Positions 60,982 through 64,000 of a stretch of 64,000 nucleotides of DNA are shown here, piece after piece. The stretch comes from Sulfuricurvum sp. (lineage in GTDB: Bacteria; Campylobacterota; Campylobacteria; Campylobacterales; Sulfurimonadaceae), in contig NZ_JAQTUH010000003.1 in the NCBI RefSeq assembly GCF_028710345.1, forward strand, positions 186,001 to 250,000. Reading direction: 5' to 3'. The position numbers and the translations under genes were made by a program. Under the pieces are notes generated by a model. It was given only the letters and a program-made list of their open reading frames with translations, was not told the origin of the DNA and did no database searches. Positions within the stretch are counted from its first letter, which is position 1. Each line of letters begins with the position of its first letter.

Positions 60982-61860
60982 CTATCGATTAACACAATTA
61001 GCACCTGAACAATTATTTTGAAGACGATAATCTGCATTTCTTCGAGCAGCATCGCCCTCTTGCATCGCTTTCAAATTATTCCCCAAAGTTTCTGCGTTAC
61101 GATCCCAAAAGCTGGGTTGAGAGTCATTTGCTCTCTGCTGTTCTAAATATTTGTCGTATCTTTCTGCATCTTCTCTGTACTTAGCACGAACATAGTTCCG
61201 ATTTTCAAGATAACTCTGATTATTTGGTTCGAGTGCAACTGCTTTTTCAGCATCCTTAACACTATATGAGTTATACATATTTTTTGAGCGCGCAGCATAA
61301 TAGGCTGCTACATTTGGATTTATATCAATCGCCTTAGTTAAATCATCATATTGCTCTCTATAATCATCCAAGTTGTATCTAGCATCTGCACGTTGTCTGT
61401 ATGCTTCATCATATTTTGGATTCAATTCGATCGCGCGGTTATAGTCCTCTATTGCCCCTCGATTATCTATTCTAAATAACCAATCCGTCATGCACACCCT
61501 AAGGTTCCCTCTTGCAACATAATAATCCGCGTTATTAGGATTTAGTTTGATCGCCATGTCTAGATCAGCCCTTCTCTCATCTTTATCTTTATAAAAATTT
61601 ATCCAACTTTTTGAATTTGCTCTTAAATAATAAGCTTGCGCGAATTCAGGCCACAATTCAATCGCACGGGTAAAGTCAGCTATCGCCCCATCATAATCTT
61701 TAGCATTATATTTTTTAACTCCGCTCTGCTCAAAACGATAGGCTTCGGGATAGCTTTTCTCTGCTTTTGTTACAGATTCATCTATGGAAGCATCCGCGTA
61801 TATGCTCGGTATTATTGCTAATGATATTAGCAGAACTATTTTTGAAAAGAAACGTGACAT
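60982..61860 (-). CDS. Exported TPR-repeat protein with novel C-terminal tail
   Basis: 292 residues. Signal peptide (about 1-23), then five to six TPR units, clearest in KYNAKDYDGAIADFTRAIEL and RGAIEDYNRAIELNPKYDEA. The C-terminal 60 residues hold a tail motif (QPSFWDRN, MQEGD, RRNADY) that recurs in the ankyrin protein at 63269, then a Cys-containing end (NNCSGANCVNR). Probably a periplasmic or surface protein-binding scaffold. Downstream of the CAP gene on the same strand. Confidence 0.82.
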   Translation of the reverse strand: MSRFFSKIVLLISLAIIPSIYADASIDESVTKAEKSYPEAYRFEQSGVKKYNAKDYDGAIADFTRAIELWPEFAQAYYLRANSKSWINFYKDKDERRADLDMAIKLNPNNADYYVARGNLRVCMTDWLFRIDNRGAIEDYNRAIELNPKYDEAYRQRADARYNLDDYREQYDDLTKAIDINPNVAAYYAARSKNMYNSYSVKDAEKAVALEPNNQSYLENRNYVRAKYREDAERYDKYLEQQRANDSQPSFWDRNAETLGNNLKAMQEGDAARRNADYRLQNNCSGANCVNR

Positions 61861-61884
61861 TGTTATACTCCTCTGTGGTTATTT

Positions 61885-62385
61885 TTAGTAAGGCTTTTGC
61901 CCCACCCAGTTACCTGCTGGTGCATATTGACACACCCATACTTGATCGTTGTTGGGACACATTGCCATACCACATCCCACTTGAGTACTGTTTTTCCACA
62001 CCAATTGTGTGTAGTGACCACACACTTTTCCCACAGCACACTCGTTTTTGCCATGATCGTAATCTCTCTTTTCATTTGCCCATGCGCTCACAGGATCAGC
62101 CGAACGAATATCCTGAGCAGGACCGTTTGACCAACCACCTGCCCAAAAGAGATTTTCACCGTTTGAACCGTTAGAATGGGTCATTTTACAATTATTAGTC
62201 GATTTGAGATGATCTGCCCAACTTTGCGCCGAGGCGGCAACTTCTGCGGAATAGGTGATGGACGGGACACCAACTTCTGCACGAACACTATTATGGGTAG
62301 CGACGATCTCAGCAGGGTTCACATCACCGCACCATGCTGAGATAGAAAGCATAAGTGTCAACCAAATACTAAAACTTTTTTTCAC
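61885..62385 (-). CDS. Secreted CAP-domain protein (SCP/PR-1-like)
   Basis: 166 residues, signal peptide about 1-20. CAP signatures: GENLFWAGG, GHYTQLVWKNSTQVGCGMAMC and VWVCQYAPAGNW. The pocket tetrad is His70, Glu77, Glu105, His124. Six cysteines (66, 116, 122, 138, 143, 152) allow three disulfides as in plant PR-1, unlike most bacterial CAP proteins, which have few. Starts with GTG after AGGAG. Roles in the family include lipid/sterol or protein binding and peptidoglycan contact. Confidence 0.9.
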   Translation of the reverse strand: MKKSFSIWLTLMLSISAWCGDVNPAEIVATHNSVRAEVGVPSITYSAEVAASAQSWADHLKSTNNCKMTHSNGSNGENLFWAGGWSNGPAQDIRSADPVSAWANEKRDYDHGKNECAVGKVCGHYTQLVWKNSTQVGCGMAMCPNNDQVWVCQYAPAGNWVGQKPY

Positions 62386-62433
62386 TTTTTCTCCTCACTG
62401 TAAAATAACTTTTAATAATTTTAGTCGATTCAT

Positions 62434-63174
62434 CTAAATTGCTTCTGAAAAGTAGCGTTTTATTGCCTCTTTACCCTGTGCAATAATCTCTAAAGGGGGA
62501 GATTGGATAGGGTTATCCTCGATAATAATTCCCCCGTTGTCATCATCATACAGTTTTATCTCCAGAGACAAATCCATCATTTCTTTTGGAATATGGGTAA
62601 TGCTATTTCCCTCTAAATCCAATGTCGTGAGCTTTTTAAGTGCTGAGAGAGGGGCAATATCGGTGATATGATTCCAATACAGCTCCAACTCTGTGAGATT
62701 AATGAGGTTTGATAAAGGTGCAATATCACACAGTTCATTGTTAAACAAATAGAGTTGAGAGAGCTGTCTAAGAGCGGAGAGTGGGGAGAGATCAGTGATT
62801 TGGTTGTGACCTAATGAAAGCATAGTAAGCTGTGTCAGATCGAATAAAGGCGAAATATCGGCAATATGGTTTTCCTTGAGATTCAATACTCGAAGCTCTT
62901 TAAGTGCTGAGAGCGCTGAAAGATCAGTAATAGAATTATCTTCTAACGAGAGACTATGGAGCTGTGTGAGTTTTGAGAGTGTGGAAATATCGGTGATTTG
63001 AGTGTCATCCAAATAGAGTTCATTCAGCTGCGTAAGCTCTGAAAGGGGTGAAATATCACCCACTATCGTATAGGATAAATCCACTGTAGTGAGCTTTTGG
63101 AGAGAGTCTTTATCGTTCCAATCTACGTGATACTTTTTTTCGATAAGAGCGATAATAATATTGTTCATAGTCAT
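62434..63174 (-). CDS. Leucine-rich-repeat protein with Roco-type cap, no GTPase
   Basis: 246 residues. Seven 22-residue repeats of the LS-x-L-T-Q-L-x-x-L-x-L-x-x-N-x-I-T-D-I internalin-like kind, then NPIQSPPLEIIAQGKEAIKRYF at the end, the linker seen in Roco proteins between LRRs and the ROC GTPase. The protein stops there and no GTPase follows. No signal peptide, so cytoplasmic. ATG at 63174 chosen; a TTG nine codons earlier is in frame. Confidence 0.82.
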   Translation of the reverse strand: MTMNNIIIALIEKKYHVDWNDKDSLQKLTTVDLSYTIVGDISPLSELTQLNELYLDDTQITDISTLSKLTQLHSLSLEDNSITDLSALSALKELRVLNLKENHIADISPLFDLTQLTMLSLGHNQITDLSPLSALRQLSQLYLFNNELCDIAPLSNLINLTELELYWNHITDIAPLSALKKLTTLDLEGNSITHIPKEMMDLSLEIKLYDDDNGGIIIEDNPIQSPPLEIIAQGKEAIKRYFSEAI

Positions 63175-63222
63175 CACATTCTCTATTAACGAATGAGACA
63201 ATTATGAAGATAATGGTGATTA

Positions 63223-63249
63223 CCTGCAACGTGTTGACGATATTGCAGG
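63223..63249 (-). terminator. Weak stem-loop between ankyrin and LRR genes
   Basis: CCTGCAA and TTGCAGG (7-bp arms, 13-base loop) lie 20 bases after the ankyrin gene's stop on the minus strand. No T-run follows, so weak or an RNA structural element. Confidence 0.3.
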
Positions 63250-63268
63250 AGGGTAAATTTCAAATTGG

Positions 63269-64000
63269 TCATTTTCTAAGAAATTCGCTATTTTTATATT
63301 CAGCATTTCTACGTTTTGAATCCGCATTTTGCATATTTTCTAAATCCCTTTTAGCCGCATCAACGTTCATTTGCCAATAACTAGGTTCACGACTTTGAAC
63401 TTCTTGCATTTGCGTTGCCTGATTAACACTCACAAATGTTTCATTGTAGCCGCACCATTGACTTTTATGAATATCATCGCGAGCGAGATTGGTCGCTTCA
63501 CTTTGATCATCAGCAGTCACTTCATAGCGACGTTTATCCTTAGTCGATAAACATTCAAATATCACGATATAATCGTGTAAAAACGATGAGCGACTTTTAT
63601 CTCGTAATAAGTTGATCTTAGATGATGTAAAGTTAGCATGTTCTTCGACTGGCTTAGGATGTGACTCAGCTCGCTGTTTGGCAGAAAGTTCTTCAGTAGC
63701 TCGCACATTATCCCAATAAGCTTTCCAATTCTCTGATGGAGTATAACCTTGCTTATTCTTGATATTCGGATTAGCCCCTTTTGATTCCAATAAACTTTGT
63801 AAACCTGTAAGTGTCGCATAATGGTATGCTGTATTTCCTCCACAGTCAACGGCATTAATATCATATTGGTAATAGTTCAGTATTTGATTATAATAAAGAT
63901 TGCAACTAGTTTGCTGAGCCATTTTCAATAATGGAGTAACACCGCACGCTTCTTTTACAGAGTACGACGCACCATTCGCTTTTAGGAGCTTTGATATCTC
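63269..64000 (-). CDS. Ankyrin-repeat protein with novel C-terminal tail, cut by window edge
   Basis: The frame is open to the last base, so the 5' end lies outside the window. The visible part has ankyrin units (…LLKANGASYSVKEACGVTPL; NAVDCGGNTAYHYATLTGLQSLLESKGANPN), a charged linker, a beta-rich middle segment (YIVIFECLS, RYEVTADDQSEA), and a tail EPSYWQMN, MQNAD, RRNAEY that matches the tail of the TPR protein at 60982. Function unknown; probably a protein-binding scaffold in the same system. Confidence 0.78.
   Translation of the reverse strand, partial: EISKLLKANGASYSVKEACGVTPLLKMAQQTSCNLYYNQILNYYQYDINAVDCGGNTAYHYATLTGLQSLLESKGANPNIKNKQGYTPSENWKAYWDNVRATEELSAKQRAESHPKPVEEHANFTSSKINLLRDKSRSSFLHDYIVIFECLSTKDKRRYEVTADDQSEATNLARDDIHKSQWCGYNETFVSVNQATQMQEVQSREPSYWQMNVDAAKRDLENMQNADSKRRNAEYKNSEFLRK

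Overview
The window is a gene-dense chromosomal segment of a sulfur-oxidising Campylobacterota (Epsilonproteobacteria), most like Sulfuricurvum or Sulfurimonas. Evidence: a soxXYZAB cluster; menaquinone genes; an HsrA-type response regulator; and gene neighbourhoods that match Campylobacter jejuni as I recall them (mqnX-like/sppA; lpxC/tsaB-like/thrB/ylxR/infB/rbfA/rimP; folB/hsrA/fdxB/ppx; bamA/tyrA). No stretch longer than 300 bases lacks a gene. I see no rRNA, CRISPR array or transposase.

Layout. 1-12.3 kb is housekeeping: the end of an amidohydrolase, sppA, then a long minus-strand run (DHH phosphoesterase, M23 peptidase, lpxC, tsaB-like, thrB, ylxR, infB, rbfA, rimP, ribD, menG, xseA) tied together by short overlaps. 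12.4-14.4 kb is a PhnD-like/PAS/GGDEF diguanylate cyclase. 14.4-27.1 kb is one minus-strand block: nadC, flhB, a Cache-type sensor protein, a response regulator, a histidine kinase, then soxX-Y-Z-A-B, a porin, a SoxH-like metallo-beta-lactamase, a DsrE protein and a double-DUF302 protein. The region before soxX holds an 11-bp-period direct repeat 9 bp upstream of a -10 box, so the adjacent two-component system probably controls thiosulfate oxidation. 27.2-30.7 kb has cca, DUF2442/DUF4160, an AT-rich orphan and nadA. 30.8-39.6 kb has plsY, folB, an OmpA lipoprotein, hsrA with its own kinase, fdxB, ppx, bamA and tyrA.

39.8-51.8 kb is the accessory centre. A Bat-type operon (MoxR, DUF58, DUF4381 and VWA/TPR membrane proteins) is present in two parts: one with intact VWA metal sites (BatA, BatB/C, BatD) and one whose VWA domains have lost the metal site. 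Between them lie a HipBA toxin-antitoxin pair and an AT-rich two-gene module, an ABC-type ATPase plus an HNH nuclease resembling Septu (PtuAB) defence. Palindromic dispersed repeats of two families bracket this module and dot the locus. 52-60 kb holds a porin, a pentapeptide-repeat protein, a thioredoxin-like protein, tRNA-Lys and tRNA-Glu behind a perfect-consensus promoter, a Trk/Ktr potassium system, a polysaccharide deacetylase, a rhodanese and a second diguanylate cyclase.

60.2-64 kb is a minus-strand cluster of repeat and secreted proteins: ankyrin (runs off the window), LRR with a Roco-like C-terminal cap but no GTPase, CAP/PR-1, TPR and an FG-GAP-like protein. The TPR and ankyrin proteins share a distinctive C-terminal tail motif, which suggests a functional grouping I cannot name.
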